In this document: positions 51,120 to 63,956 of the stretch, one piece after another
Position numbering within the stretch: position 1 is the first letter of the stretch
Layout of the letters: each line of letters begins with the position of its first letter
NCBI RefSeq assembly: GCF_035046505.1
Contig: NC_089823.1
Location: 8,908,044-8,972,043, forward strand
Source of the DNA: Tiliqua scincoides
Taxonomy: Eukaryota; Chordata; Lepidosauria; Squamata; Scincidae
Length of the DNA stretch: 64,000 nucleotides
Reading direction: 5' to 3'
The notes under the pieces: generated by a model
The model's input: the letters and a program-made list of their open reading frames with translations, nothing else
Told to the model about the DNA's origin: nothing
Database searches by the model: none
Translations under genes and position numbers: made by a program

Positions 51120-52599
51120 ACTGCAGTAAGCTAATCAGGGATTAACTAGAGTAGATGTGGCAGTGGCACATCACTGTGTTTAAACCTAGACCTTTGCCAA
51201 GATGGATGTGTGTGTGTATGTGCAGTTTTACCACTTACCTCCCTGCAGCTCATCTCTACAAATACTTCTCTCCCAGCCAAGCTCTGGTCAAGGAGAAATG
51301 TGCTGGGACGCTGTGCACCGACACGGTAGGGCAGGAGACAATTTCTACAGTATACACAGTTCAATGGTATGCCTCCTTTGCTGTTTAAATTAAACCTTCC
51401 CCTTCCAACATGATCAGGGCAGAACTGGGTTGAACCACATGGATCTGCCTCCATCATTTCTACTTTGGCCCTGAATTTAATTCCCAGTCACAGCCTTCTT
51501 TCTGAGTGGCTGAATTCTATGAAGGACCATACTCTGCACTCATTTTCTTTTTTAATGCAGAATTGTAGACAGTGTAGAGATGGCTATAATTTTCTAAGGC
51601 AGCTGCGGCTTTCTTTTTCTTTCTTTGTTTTAATTTAGATGTTTATTGATTTTGCAAGCTATAAAGAATCACTCAAGAAAATGGAAAGGGAGCAAAAGCC
51701 TGCAGATTGTTCCCACTCCCCCTGATGCTGTTCTCTTTGCTTGTTAGGGTGCAACAATTCTGAAATCAATGGCATTTTCATTCTCACATTGCAGAGCACG
51801 TCTAATTGACATCTTATGTTTGCGCGGGATAATGAAAGAGCAGCCCCAGACTAATATGATTCATAGAGGTGCCTTCTGATCTTCTTGATAGGGGTTTGAT
51901 GCCTGCTTACCTGTCTCAGACCTCTTCCCAAGAAAAGATAGCCAAACCTGTAGCAACCATCAATACAGTGTAACAGAGAGAGGGGGAGAAGGAAAGAAGG
52001 AGACAGGGAAATCATGAACTCAGGGGAAAGCTTAAAAATTAACTGCTCTGCTAAATTAACTGCTCTGCTAAAATGTCAAGGTAGTCCTATCAGTTGGCAA
52101 TGTTTCTTGGCAAACTAACAAAGTGTCTAGCTAGCTAACCACAAGACACCTGGAAGAGATGAACTTTAGAAGACAGCACACATTTTAATTAGATAAGCAA
52201 GCATCCTTGAACAAGTCAAAGTGAGACAAGGCTACTCCCCCTTTGAAAGTAAGGAGGGGGTGAGAAGATGAGAGGAATGAAGTGGAAAAATACCAGGAAA
52301 ACTTCTGCTTTTGGAGACTCTTTGTTTGAATTGCAGCTGAAATAGAAGAAGGCCATAGGGAACCAGAACTGCTTGATTTGAGTAAAAAGAAGTTTGCAGA
52401 GGGCCCCACAGTGCTTTACTAAGAGATGAGATAGGCCGCTCGAACCAGACCATCCTAATGAGGGATGAGTACGTTCTGCCAAGAAAATATCCTATGAAGT
52501 CATATGAAGTCATGTCGGCCTTCACACTGACATTGTGACTTAAAGTATTTGTGTTATACTGCTCTCTTTTAATGATGTTAGTAAGAAGACCTGTTAATT
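51120..52599. other. Low-repeat intergenic stretch
   Basis: No recognised repeat or gene. The segment 51750-51880 is homeodomain-site-rich and looks unlike the surrounding repeats. Confidence 0.35.
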
Positions 52600-52862
52600 A
52601 ATTTTCCCCTGCTAACTGGTTAAGAGGCACTTTTTCAAGTGGGTGCTCCTCTTTTATTTAGCAGGGGGAGAGTAACTGGCCCACCTCACCCCAGCAGTGT
52701 CTTTTCTAGTGGCTGTCTGCTGGTGTTGCATCTTTTTAGATTGTGAGCCCTTTTGGGACAGGGAGCCATTAGATATTTGATTTTCTCTGTAAACCGCTTT
52801 GTGAACTTTTTGTTGAAAAGAGGTATATAAATACTGTTGTTGTTGTTGTTGTTGTTGTTGAA
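52600..52862 (+). mobile_element. L2-tailed SINE-like repeat with (TTG)n tail
   Basis: The body is shared with 50110-50383. The tail after ggtatataaatactg is TGT repeated about eight times rather than TAA. Confidence 0.75.
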
Positions 52863-53366
52863 ATGTATAAAAGTATCCCACCCCTCTGAAGAGTGCCTTC
52901 TGGATTTGAGCTGAGTCTCCCAGAGGCCTCAGGCATGCCTTGCTGAAACAATAAACAGCCTTCATAGCCTTCCACCTTTCAGTGTCTTGCTTATTTGATC
53001 TCAGCTGCACTGGGCAGACCCACCCCTGTCTACCGACTGGCGCTGCCCTTTGGGGCAGGTTACGACAGGTTATTTGCCATTGCTCTAGCCAAAGCAATCA
53101 GAGCACCAAATTTATAATAATGTCACACCAAATGGGATCGAAAAGCCTCCAGAGCAAATGGCAGGAAGCTGAGTCGGAGTGTGTGGGATGCCACATGCTA
53201 AGCAGTGAGCTCTGGGTCTTCAGATCATGATGTCAGGACTGCCTGTTACAAAGGCTGTGTAACTGTTCATGGATAAGATGCAGTGGCTACAAGCCAGTAC
53301 TACAAGGCACTTGGAACTGTTGATCCTTGTATATAAGGGTTTTCTGGTTATTCCTGGGCTCATTTA

Positions 53367-53545
53367 GGGCCCAGTCCCATCCAACTTTCCAGCTCTGGTG
53401 TAGCCACAGTTCAGCCTCGTGGTAAGGAAACACATGTTCCCATACCTTAAGAAGGCCCCAGTGTCTGCCCCTCCACCACAGGATGCAGCACACACCCCAC
53501 TGGTACAACTGCGCCAGCACTGGAAAATTGGATAGAGTTGGGCCC
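53367..53545. mobile_element. Harbinger-like MITE, 179 bp, TTA duplication
   Basis: The ends are GGGCCCAGTCCCATCC and GGATAGAGTTGGGCCC. TTA lies at 53364-53366 and 53546-53548. Confidence 0.85.
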
Positions 53546-53730
53546 TTATACATCTAATACCATCAGTGAACAGGGTTCAATGAACAAACAGGCAGGTCAC
53601 TGCTTCCGAGGAACTTACAATCTAAGAACGGCAATGGGGAAAACAAAAGAGGGAGGGAGAAGGTAAAAGAAGGCAGGCACGTGTAGTTTCTTGCATCTGG
53701 AGTTTGGTGACAGCGCAGAATGGTGACTAA

Positions 53731-53931
53731 GGGAGCAATCCTAACCCCTTATGTCAGTGCTTTCTAGCACTGACTTAAGGGCAATGTAGCTCCGAGGTAA
53801 GGGAACAAACATTCCCTTACTTTGAGGAGGCTTCTGTGAGTGACACCCAACTGCAGGATGCAACAAATGCCCCATTGCCACTGCTATGCTGGTGCTGGAA
53901 AGCACTGACATATGGGTTTAGGATTGCGCCC
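53731..53931. mobile_element. Harbinger-like MITE, 201 bp, TAA duplication
   Basis: The ends are GGGAGCAATCCTAA and TTTAGGATTGCGCCC. TAA lies at 53728-53730 and 53932-53934. The second pair of arms, cagtgctttctagcactga and gctggaaagcactgaca, is also inverted. Confidence 0.85.
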
Positions 53932-54284
53932 TAAGATGGTAAGCTGTCAACCACATGGACTAGGTGGGTATAGTGGAAATGTAGAAGATTTTCCCCAAGG
54001 AGATAGTAGTGTGTGGTGCGAGCAGTGGCCTCTCATCTTGACAGGCCTGAGAAAATACAAAGGTAACCCCAGAGCCTTTGGCTTGCAATGGGTGTGGCTC
54101 AGGGTTGCAACTTGGTGGGATAATGAGGACCTTGGGGATAAAGGTGAGAGAATCACTGCCAGAGGGCGTAGGTGTAGAAGGAGGGATTGAGAAAGTGCAA
54201 AGGACAGACTGACTGATGGACTGAATGGAGACTGGTACGTGGCTGTCACATCCAGGAGTTGCAGAGAACCAAGGTACAGTTCCC

Positions 54285-54452
54285 TCCCCTCCTATGTTCT
54301 TACAAAAATCCTGTGAGGTAGGTTAGGCTAAGAGATGCTGACTGATCTATGGTCACTTAATATGCTCCATGGGTGAGTAGGGAGTTAAATCTGGGTCTCT
54401 CTGGTTGAAACAAACCACTCTAACTGCTACAACACACTGCCTCCTCAACCCA
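54285..54452 (-). mobile_element. tRNA-headed SINE (Sauria-type), reversed and worn
   Basis: On the plus strand aatcctgtgaggtaggttag, ttaaatctgggtctctctgg and ccactctaactgctacaaca are the reverse of the usual SINE order. Confidence 0.6.
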
Positions 54453-54565
54453 TTCCACACTTAACTTGGTTGGTCCAGCCCTCAGTGATAGGGAGATAAC
54501 AACAGGCAGAGATGTTAGGGTTCATGCACTACATGGCCCCTTTACCAAAGGACAGATATTTACGT

Positions 54566-54616
54566 TCTCTCTCTCTCTCCCTCCCTCCCTCTCCACACAC
54601 TCACACACACACACAT
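54566..54616 (+). repeat. (TC)n / (CA)n microsatellite
   Basis: ctctctctctccctccctcc followed by cacactcacacacacacaca. Confidence 0.85.
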
Positions 54617-55139
54617 TGATGAAGCAGTTGCTTACCATGAAGTAAGGGGGAGTAGATAGCAACTTGATGGGTGAAATGCATTTTGGGTTCTTGCCAGACA
54701 GCAAGTGTTGAAACCAATCCTAAAATAGAATATATGCTCTTTGTAGTGTCATTCCAAGATGGTGGTAGCAATTCGTATCCTGGGATTAGGGGTGCCAGAA
54801 TTTAACCCCCTCTGGCTTGTTTTTGTAATAGCTTTCTCAAGGAGGTTTGGTTATATAATTTAGCTACAGAGATCCTTCATTGTATGTTCATCTAGAGATG
54901 CACATAAATTTGAGTGGAAGCACATGCACTGCTGCATTATGTTCAGAAGGACAACCTTTCCTCCAGGATCACATTCAGAGGAAAGTCACCTGTATTGTTG
55001 GAAGTGAAAGTCATTTTCAAAGTTGGTGTGATGTTCTGAAGCCACCTCCTCTTGGTAGTGGTGTTTTGCTTTGTTTTCAAAGAGAAAAGAAGGCAAGGAA
55101 CGAATGCTTCTGTAAATGAATTGAATGGTGCCCCCTTAC

Positions 55140-55240
55140 TTTACTTGTGGGTTTCCCAGGGATGGCTGGTTGGACATTATAGGAAGGAGGATGGTGGACT
55201 AAATGGGCCTTTGATCTTGCAGGGCTCTTCTTGTGTTTGT
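55140..55240 (+). mobile_element. CR1-like 3' tail fragment, old
   Basis: ggtggactaaatgggccttt to gcagggctcttcttgtg resembles the shared CR1 end. Confidence 0.5.
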
Positions 55241-55977
55241 CTGGCTCTGCTTGACTGCCAAGAAGGTAGAATCTCCCCAAGACACTGGGAACACAGAAGT
55301 GGGACATCCTGGATACAGTCACCACAAACCATTTTTAATATACATTTCCCAAGAATAAAATGGTCAATGACAGACCCCCAACACCGTCTCCATATTATAA
55401 ACACAAAGAATTGTTTTCTGAGTTGAGAGCATAAATGAGAACCTTATGACTGAGTGCAAGGCTAAAGATTCTAGCAATTTTATCTGCTAGAATACGAAGC
55501 TCCTTCCCAATCAATAAAGAATTAATGTTTTAGTGCCCTAAGTCATTAAAAAAAACTGCCATGGGAAAAGTCTTTCACCTCATCTAGATTACACAGGCAC
55601 ACAGAGCGTTAGGGGGGGGGAGGGTGTTATATAGTCTCAGGAATAGGAATAGTCTCAGTACCCTCATTTGAGATCTTTCATTGCTGCAGGCACCCAAAAC
55701 TTTGTTAGTATTCCTAAATAAAATTCAATATTGTGAGAGAGTTTTATAACAACGAGTTAAGAAGAGAATAGGGATAAGGAAATGGTCAAGTCTGCTGGCT
55801 AGAAAATACTCAAAATTTTTGGTTGGCTAAATGAATATGAGTCAACAATGGACTAATTGGAAAGCCTAATGATAATATACCCTTGTGGAAAAAATGATCC
55901 TCTCTTAGAGCAGAAGCAGCAATGGCAGGCAGGATAAAGCTAGGATCAGCCGGTTAGATGAGGATGGCCAATCAGTC

Positions 55978-56106
55978 ATAAGAAGAGCCCTGCTGGATCA
56001 GGCCAAGGGCCCACCTAGTCCAACTTACTGTATCTCACAGTGGTCTACCAGATGCTTCAGGGAGCACACAAGACAACGATAAACCAGTATCTTGTTGCTA
56101 CTCCCT
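55978..56106 (-). mobile_element. CR1 3' tail, reversed
   Basis: ataagaagagccctgctgga to gcttcagggagcacacaaga. It is head to head with the next element. Confidence 0.8.
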
Positions 56107-56114
56107 CGCACCTG

Positions 56115-57019
56115 GCATTCAGAGATAGTAAAGTCATGCACATTGGGGCAAAAAAAATCAAAACTTTACAAATAGGCTGATAGGTTCTGGGCGGTCTGTG
56201 ACAGATCAGGAGAGAGATCTTGGGGTGGTGGTGGACAGGTCGATGAAAGTGTTGACCCAGTGTGCAGTGGCAGTGAAGACGGCCAATTCTATGCTTGGGA
56301 TCATTAGGAAGGGTATTGAGAACAAAATGGCTAATATTATGATGCCGTTGTACAAATCGATGGTAAGGCCACACCTGGAGTATTGTGTCCAGTTCTGGTT
56401 GCTGCATCTAAAAAAAAACATAGTAAAAATGGAAAAGGTGCAAAAGAGAGCGACTAAGATGATTACGGGGCTGGGGCACCTTCCTTACGAGGAAAGGCTA
56501 CGGGTTTGGGCCTCTTCAGCCTAGAAAAGAGACGCTTGAGGGGGGACATGATTGAGACATACAAAATTATGCAGGGGATGGACAGAGTGGATAGAGAGAT
56601 GCTCTTTACACTCTCACATAACACCAGAACCAGGGGACATCCACTAAAATTGAGTGTTGGGAGAGTTAGAACAGACAAAAGAAAATATTTCTTTACTCAG
56701 CGTGTGGTTGGTCTGTGGAACTCCTTGCCACAGGATGTGGTGATGGCGTCTGGCCTGGAAGCCTTTAAAAGGGGATTGGACAATTTTCTGGAGGAAAAAT
56801 CCATTATGGGTTACAAGCCATGATGTGTATGTGCAACCTCCTGATTTTAGAAATGGGCTATGTCAGAATGCCAGATGCAAGGGAGGGCACCAGGATGCAG
56901 GTCTCTTGTTATCTGGTGTGCTCCCTGGGGCATTTGGTGGGCTGCTGTGAGATACAGGAAGCTGGACTAGATGGGCCTATGGCCTGATCCAGCGGGACTG
57001 TTCTTATGTTCTTATGGCT
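56115..57019 (+). mobile_element. CR1 LINE, 3' part, about 0.9 kb
   Basis: Encodes [40 protein letters not shown] and, in another frame after one break near 56500, [20 protein letters not shown] to EEKSIMGYKP. The tail has two TTCTTATG octamers. Confidence 0.9.
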
Positions 57020-57044
57020 CTCTAAAACCCAGATGTTGCATACA

Positions 57045-57235
57045 GTCCTCATGGCTTGTAACCTGTAATTGACTTTTCCTCCAGAAATCTGTCCAATCCC
57101 CTTTAAAATGTATCTAAACCAGGTGCTATCACTACATGCTGTGTCAAGGAGTTCCACAGATTAATTACACTCTGGGTGAAGAAATACTTCCTTTTGTCGG
57201 TTCTAACTCTCCCACCATTTCCTCCTAAACCAAAG
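57045..57235 (-). mobile_element. CR1 LINE fragment, reversed
   Basis: catggcttgtaacctgtaat, gtcaaggagttccacagatt and gttctaactctcccaccatt are the reverse of the CR1 end. It faces 56115-57019. Confidence 0.75.
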
Positions 57236-57239
57236 ACAG

Positions 57240-58104
57240 GGCTCTGCCAGCTACCGTTTTTGCTGCTATGGTAGCCTGAGTTCCCATCCTTCTAGATGCC
57301 CATAATTCAAACCAAGTTAACCAAACAGGCCTTAAACCATGGTTACTGGTTAGTACTCAAAGAGGCAGGGTATAGAACCAGCCTGGCAAACGGATTTCAG
57401 GGATGAGATGCAGTTATGAGCAAAACTGGGGAAGGAGGCATCCTGTCCATGAGAAAGTGTGAATGGCATCTCCTCTCCTTTTCTGGCCATGCGGCCCCCA
57501 ACTTTCATAAGGTGGGTGGACTGGGAAGGAAGGCTCAGGTTTTCCCGAATAAATTTTTTTTTGAGGGGGGGGGGGGGTTGAGGTTTCTCAGTTGCCTTGC
57601 CCTGAAAACTCCAGCAGGAAGCAGCAGGTATTTTTGCTTTTGATTTTTTTCTCTAACCCATGGAAACCACAGTTGCATTACTAAACATACGTAAATGTTA
57701 GTGTGTTCCCACGTGAATGGGAGAGTAAGCCCCATTGAATACTATGAGACTTCTGAGTAAACATCTCTAGGATTGTACTGTTAATCATGCATCTGCCCAC
57801 AAAACATTTAGCACTAGCATAGCAGTGACTCCCCCCTGCCAAATAATGATGGAATTGTTGTGGGGTGGTGGTTGTTTTTCTGGAAGGAACATCAGGGTGC
57901 TTCACATCCAAAAGGATTTCTCTGACTTTAATTTGCAAAGCAGTGACTTAAAGTCACACCCCACTTGAATGCATTATTACAAATTTTGCACCAGCTGTGA
58001 AAGGATCTGTGACAGCATCTAACTGTAACCTCCAAGTCAGTCCTGATGCTGTGTCCTTTGACCTGTGAGACATCACCCCTTGGATCCTGGACTCTACTGT
58101 TGAC
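57240..58104. other. Intergenic sequence with a poly-G run and one worn foldback MITE
   Basis: A G homopolymer-rich stretch lies at about 57564-57579. A worn copy of the 90-bp foldback family lies at about 57697-57780 (gtaagccccattgaatacta). Nothing else recognised. Confidence 0.4.
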
Positions 58105-58107
58105 TCA

Positions 58108-58286
58108 GGGCCCAATCCTATCCAACTTTCCAGCACCAATGCAGCCACAGTGCAGTCCTGTGGTAAGGGGACAAATGGCCCCTTACCTTGAGGAGGACTT
58201 CATGATTGCCCACCCACAGCAGGATGCAGCACATGCCCCATTGGCATGGCTGCATCAGCACTGGAAAATTGGATAGGATTGGGCCC
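58108..58286. mobile_element. Harbinger-like MITE, 179 bp, TCA duplication
   Basis: The ends GGGCCCAATCCTATCC and GGATAGGATTGGGCCC are perfectly inverted. TCA lies at 58105-58107 and 58287-58289. Same length as 53367-53545. Confidence 0.88.
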
Positions 58287-58862
58287 TCAAGCATCTCTGA
58301 GCCCCAAATGTGCTCATTCTCAAATGTGCCCTTCTCCCCCCAAATATGGACCCTCTCAGTGCAGATGTCGCATCCATTTCCCGGACTAAAGTTTAATTTG
58401 TAAAGTTCCAGAAGCTCCAGGCACTTCCCTGGAAAAAAAAAGGGCACAGTTATTCTCTGTTCTGATTTATTGAGAAAGAAGCCAGTACTCTGAAATCCTT
58501 GGAGACGGGAAACCATCAACTCTGCAACCTAAATGGTAAGAGCAGCTCTTGAATAATTGAATGCCGGAGAAAGCCAGAGACCCACATGTTCTCCCAGCTT
58601 CTTTTTGTCAGGTGAGACAAGACGGCACTGATTCTACCTCGACTAGAAGTCACTGCACCTCCATTAACCTCAATAATTCAAAGAGCTCAATGGTTCCTTA
58701 CAAACCCTTAGAAAAAACCCTTTTATCCCAATGTTCATCTCCTGGAATAGGAGTCAATTTATCTGGGGGGGGGGGGGGTTTGCCAGAAACTCTGGACAGC
58801 TGCAGTAGTGTAGAGGCTAGGAGTGTGAAATTCGCAGCCCCAATCCCATCTTTGGCAAAAAT

Positions 58863-59033
58863 AGTGTAGCTACAGGGGGCTGTAAGTATTGAATGTGCTA
58901 CAATGCACTGTGTAAGCAGCCCTTCCCACTCACCATCAGAGCCATTCTGGGCAGAAGAGGAGAGGGGCCTTTACACAGCACATTGTGGCACCTGCAGTTC
59001 TTACCACACTGTCCCCCTGTAGCTATGGCACTG
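58863..59033. mobile_element. hAT-like MITE (family E)
   Basis: AGTGTAGCTACAGGGGG at the left and CCCCCTGTAGCTATGGCACTG at the right are inverted. Confidence 0.7.
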
Positions 59034-59739
59034 TCTGGTAGGGCAGTAAAGTAAGAAATATTCACAAGGTTGCTCAGATATTGCATTTGGAGCCAGGAGT
59101 TAGAAGCCTCACCCGTTTACTGGCATTCTGTAATTCATTTAGCCATTCATTTGTTTAGGTTATTTATTGAAGATTCCCCTCCCCTTACCCTGCCTTTCAA
59201 CTTTAAAACCCCTTGAGGCAATTTGCGAAAACAGTCACAAAAAATAAAATCATTGCCTGATGGCTTCCTCTGCTGCAGTCAGGTGGAAGGGTTGCAGACA
59301 GACCCAGCTGAGAAGGATTCCTGTGTCTTGGTTCACTTATTACATTTGTATCCTGCCCATGCAAGATGTCCCCACCATAAAAGCCACCATTAAAATATAA
59401 TGCAATTTCAATGTTTAAACTATTTGCTTATTCTCTAGCCCCTTCTTATGCAGGGGGTGGCCCTGTTGTCAGGTGGCTTACAGTGCAGTCTACTCAGAAG
59501 TAAACCCTAGTAAGTTTAGTTTGAATTACTCCCTGGGAAGTGTGTGTAAGATTGTAGCCTGGGGCAGGTTCCCTTGTTTTAGCAGCTGATGGCAGTTATG
59601 AAGAAGAAATTGGAAGTGGGTCTTGACTGGGAGGCAGCATTTAAGGCAAGTTAGAAGTAGTCTTTTGAAGCTCAGCTGGGCATCCAGAAGAAGGAAAGGT
59701 GGGAGTTATTTAATGTAATCTCCTTCCCTCTGTTTAAGC

Positions 59740-59813
59740 CATTTCTGCCCAATGTTGCATATATGCAACAGGGACCAAATGTGCACACCTGTGGGCCAGG
59801 TGAAAATGGGTTA
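59740..59813. mobile_element. Short palindromic repeat (copy 3)
   Basis: gccatttctgcccaatgttg then tgcacacctgtgggcc, the reverse of 12803-12868. Confidence 0.5.
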
Positions 59814-60029
59814 AGATGAGAGCCCAAGAATTCTGCACTTCCTGTAGTATCCTGCTATGATTCTCCAGATCATAAGTTAAAATAAATGATAAAACAAAGA
59901 TACTAGAAAAATTAGGCCCCAGTTTAAGAGCATAAGAACGGTGTGATATTAAATGTTAGTAATGAATCAATGCAGTGGCATCACTAGGGTTAAAATCTTG
60001 GTTTTAGAGGAGGGCACGGGGACACAGTT

Positions 60030-60144
60030 TGTGTCTGTTGTCTTGTATGCTCCCTGGGGCATTTGATGGGCCACTGTGAGATACAGGAATCTGGACTAGA
60101 TGGGCCTTTGGCCTGATCCAGCGGGGCTCTTCTTATGTTCTTAA
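60030..60144 (+). mobile_element. CR1 3' tail fragment
   Basis: gtatgctccctggggcattt to ggggctcttcttatgttctt. Confidence 0.75.
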
Positions 60145-60865
60145 TACAATTAACCAGATGAAACTGGTTTCACATTGAGGAGTCTCAAACAGTTGTGATG
60201 TTGTCATCTTTTCACTTGTTTATTAAGTCAGTCAAGAACCCCTAAATATGATGATCACCGAACTGGGATCTGCTGCTTGCTCAGCTTCCACCTTTGAATT
60301 GCATCAAGCCAAGGAGGAAAAATTTTATTTCAGAAGTCTGTTTCCAACGATGGGTTTGCCGTGCTTGAAATATGCCTTTGGCTGAAAGCTGCCTCGTTGG
60401 CTCATCTCAGGAGTGAATGATCTGAGCAGAGACTGGAGCCCAAAGGTCTCCACCGCTCCTCTCTGACAGCAGTTCCTCCCAGCCATGTGGCTCTCTCTCT
60501 TGTCTGATCAATGAACTCCCTCTCCACTTCTTGTGGCCTCTGTGCACTGACCCCTTAGCTAGTACATCAAAATTGTTCTGACACTTGTCTTCAGTGTGCA
60601 TTCTAAGGTGCTGAAGAACTGACTTAAGGAAAACTTGCTCTCTGTTTTCTCTGCAGCTGCAATTCTCTTGACAATTGTTTTGTGCATTTTGTTCAGGCAG
60701 CCAGGATCACGGAAGGACACTTTTAGGACAACAGCAGCATGATCTAGCCAATCCTATGCATTTTAAAATCCCATTGATTTCAGTGGGAGAGTTCAGCACT
60801 TGCTTCAATCTCTCTTAACGGGCTGTACCCCAAAAATGTGAGCATTGACTAACATCCCAATCCTG
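60145..60865. other. Unassigned intergenic sequence
   Basis: No gene. A worn 90-bp foldback MITE is possible at 60740-60800 (gccaatcctatgcatt). Confidence 0.35.
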
Positions 60866-60868
60866 TTG

Positions 60869-61190
60869 GCAACCTTCAGTCTCGAAAGACTATGGTATCG
60901 CGCTCTGAATGGTGGTTCTGGAACAGCGTCCAGAACAGTGTGGCTGAAAAGGCCGATTCGGGAGTGACAATCCCTTCCACACCGGGAGCAAGTGCAGTCT
61001 GTCCCTGGTCTGTTTCCCTGGCTATGGGCCTTCCTTCTTTGCCTCTTAGCCTCAGACTGTTGGCCAAGTGTCTCTTCAAACTGGGAAAGGCCATGCTGCA
61101 CAGCCTGCCTCCAAGCGGGCCGCTCAGAGGCCAGGGTTTCCCACCTGTTGAGGTCCACTCCTAAGGCCTTCAGATCCCTCTTGCAGATTA
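60869..61190 (-). mobile_element. I/Vingi-like LINE, 3' fragment
   Basis: Carries CKRDLKALGVDLNRWETLAS through the finger CTCSRCGRDCHSRIG and the stem-loop tail. Truncated about 320 bp from its 3' end. Confidence 0.88.
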
Positions 61191-61199
61191 CATGATGGT

Positions 61200-62155
61200 G
61201 CATTAGAGCCAATGTGGCACCCCTGAATCCCACAGGGAAGTTTGTTCCCTTCCCCAGGATAAGCCCTGGCTGGCCCGCTGGGTCAACTTGGATCTGCACC
61301 AGTGATATCACTGCTGCAATTTCATGTTAATCCATGAAGTTGAATTGAGCCTGCTGCCACCACTGAACTCACGCCCTTCCTGCCCACCCTCCACCCCCAT
61401 TGCAAAATGGTGATAGAGTCATCAGGTCCATACTTGACATTGTAATGTCCATTCTATGAAGTATGCTGACTTCCCTTTTGCTTCAAAGTGGATCTTTAGG
61501 CCTACATAAATGTGCAAAACCCTGGAGGATATTGACAGAGCTGTCACCACTGATATCCACCCTCTGCTTGCCCTGCAACATTTTCTGAAGGCCCCAATCC
61601 TGGTCCCATTCTCCTTAGGTCCGCCTCTAGCTTCCCACCTCTGACACCGCTGCCATTTGTGGTGGCGGTTCAAAAATGGCTGCTGGTGGTACGCTATATG
61701 GCCATTTTTGACAGCAGAACCATGTTCCGCTGCCGTAAATGCCTGGTTGGGAACAGGCTGTTCCTAAAGGAGCAGCCTAAACAGTCTCCAGAAAAGAAGT
61801 TCCTAAACAGTCTCTGGAAGAAGAGGCTGTCTGGATGCAACATAAGATGCACATTTCTGGCCAACAGCTCATGTCTGCTGCTGGGATACCCCTTTTAGAA
61901 ATTCATCTTCCAACAGGAGAACTGGGAGGGGGGGGGAGGTGCAAAAGTGAGGAGTAGGCAAAAAGCTCCCAGCTGGCTGCTCCTGGCTTCATTTTGATTC
62001 TTTTTTCCAGCCTGTCTCCTCCTTGAGAACTCCTGCTGGTGAAAATTGTGTAGGGTACAAAGCTAGCAGGCTGAAAGCAGGAATGTGAGGGCAACTGGAA
62101 AATGCAGCTTGACATCAGTTTGTTTTTACTTCCTGTCATCCTTGTTACATCACCT
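61200..62155. other. Unassigned intergenic sequence
   Basis: A fragment resembling the Harbinger-like interior may lie at 61200-61310. The rest is unrecognised. Confidence 0.3.
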
Positions 62156-62157
62156 GG

Positions 62158-62677
62158 CAGGACAAAGTTCCAAACAACACAGTCCTGGAACGTGCTGGAA
62201 TCCCTAGCATGTATTCACTGCTGAAACAGAGACGCCTGCGTTGGCTTGGTCATGTCGTGAGAATGGATGATGGCCGGATCCCAAAGGATCTCCTCTATGG
62301 AGAACTCGTGCAAGGAAAGCGCCCTACAGGTAGACCACAGCTGCGATACAAGGACATCTGCAAGAGGGATCTGAAGGCCTTAGGGATGGACCTCAACAAG
62401 TGGGAAACCCTGGCCTCTGAGCGGCCCGCTTGGAGGCAGGCTGTGCAGCACGGCCTTTCCCAGTTTGAAGAGACACTTTGCCAACAGTCTGAGGCTAAGA
62501 GGCAAAGAAGGAAGGCCCATAGCCAGGGAGACAGACCAGGGACAGACTGCACTTGCTCCCGGTGTGGAAGGGATTGTCACTCCCGGATTGGCCTTTTCAG
62601 CCACACTAGACGCTGTGCCAGAACCACCTTTCAGAGCGCGATACCATAGTCTTTCGAGACTGAAGGTTGCCAATACC
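62158..62677 (+). mobile_element. I/Vingi-like LINE, 3' part, open frame
   Basis: It begins inside ITWQDKVPNNTVLERAGIPS. It continues MYSLLKQRRLRWLGHVVRMD, LDLNKWETLAS-type sequence and the finger to SAIP, stop at ACCATAG. The 146-codon frame is open. The 3' end is followed by taccata-type units (62674-62690). Confidence 0.92.
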
Positions 62678-63008
62678 ATACAATACCATGTTACCTTCTG
62701 CTTTGTGAACAGCAAGAAAAACAAAACTAAAAAAATGTAGACAATCATGCTAATTAAAAAAAAAGTCTTTTGCCTGTGTATCTGTTTCTTTATATCTGTG
62801 CAGATAGTGGCATACGTCTGCTTTCTCCTTGCTTTGGGGTCTGGAGCAGGGCGACGGCCTGGCGCTAGCCCAGCACCAACCAGTGGGTGGGAACATGGGT
62901 GGGAGCCCGGTGGTGAGCCCCGCAAATGTGCCTTGTATTACATTTGTGACTGTGCGCAGCACAGAGGTCACAGAGCACAGTGCCCCAGAGCTCAGGATTG
63001 GGCTCTCA

Positions 63009-63123
63009 GTTATGTAAATTTATTCAAATTTGAAATGTAAATTACTTCTTTTTTTCCCTGGCCCCGCAACACAGTTTCAGAGAGATGATATGGCCCTCTT
63101 GCCAAAAAGTTTGGACACCCCTG
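63009..63123. mobile_element. hAT MITE (family A), one end only
   Basis: gccaaaaagtttggacaccc then ctg is the family-A terminus. It is joined at its broken side to a Harbinger-like end (agctcaggattgggctctc, 62990-63006). Confidence 0.7.
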
Positions 63124-63124
63124 G

Positions 63125-63784
63125 CCCAATCGGTTTTGTTTGATACCCAACAAGTGCATTGTTTTATTTCTGAGTTAGCATGAATAGCATGTGTCCTGTT
63201 TAAAAATAAAAAATCATTTCTAATAATGTAATTTGTGCCTTGTAAGTTACCTGTTGAGAATGGCGGGGAACCTTCACTATTTGAATGTTATTTTTGGAGC
63301 AGATATTTATTTCCTGCGTTTATCTGTTTCCTTGCCATAAAATGCTCAAGGTTCTACACAACATTCTACTATAGAATTATCACTTCAGATAGGCTAAAAT
63401 CAAAACTAAAATCACATCCATTCAATAAAAACAGTAATAAAATAATACACGCTTAGAAGCCAACCCACTTTAAGAAGCACCAGCTGCATCACAGTCATTC
63501 CATCACCAATTAAATTGTGTATTTCAAGCTCAAACATTTATTGTGGTAAAACAGCCACAACTAAGCCATTTGCTGAATGAAGAATTTCTCAGATCTTTAT
63601 TTATTTATACCATGCTTTATCTCCTTAGTGGGCATCATGGATGTCTCCCTGGCAGCTTCAGTTAAAATGGGGGGGGGGGAGGAGTCCTTTCTTTAGGACC
63701 TTGGAGAGTTTCCTTCATTCAGAGCATGCCCTACTGAGCTAGATGGATCACTGCATGCCCTCCATCTCCAAGATGAATATAGGA
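63125..63784. other. Unassigned sequence
   Basis: A possible tRNA-SINE remnant at 63690-63780 (agagcatgccctactgagct). No gene. Confidence 0.3.
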
Positions 63785-63925
63785 AATAATAATAATAATA
63801 AAACTTTATTTTTATCCCGCCCTTCTCCCAAAAAGGGACCCAGGGCGGCTAACAACATATAAAACAAATTAAAACATAATTTCACAGATAAAAACATATT
63901 AAAAAACACATTAGCAGAACCCATA
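63785..63925 (-). repeat. L2/SINE-type 3' tail, reversed, with (AAT)n
   Basis: aataataataataaaacttt then tttttatcccgcccttctcc and gggcggctaacaacatataa. Confidence 0.6.
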
Positions 63926-63956
63926 AAAACAGTAGTCAGAAGAGTCAGAATTGTAT

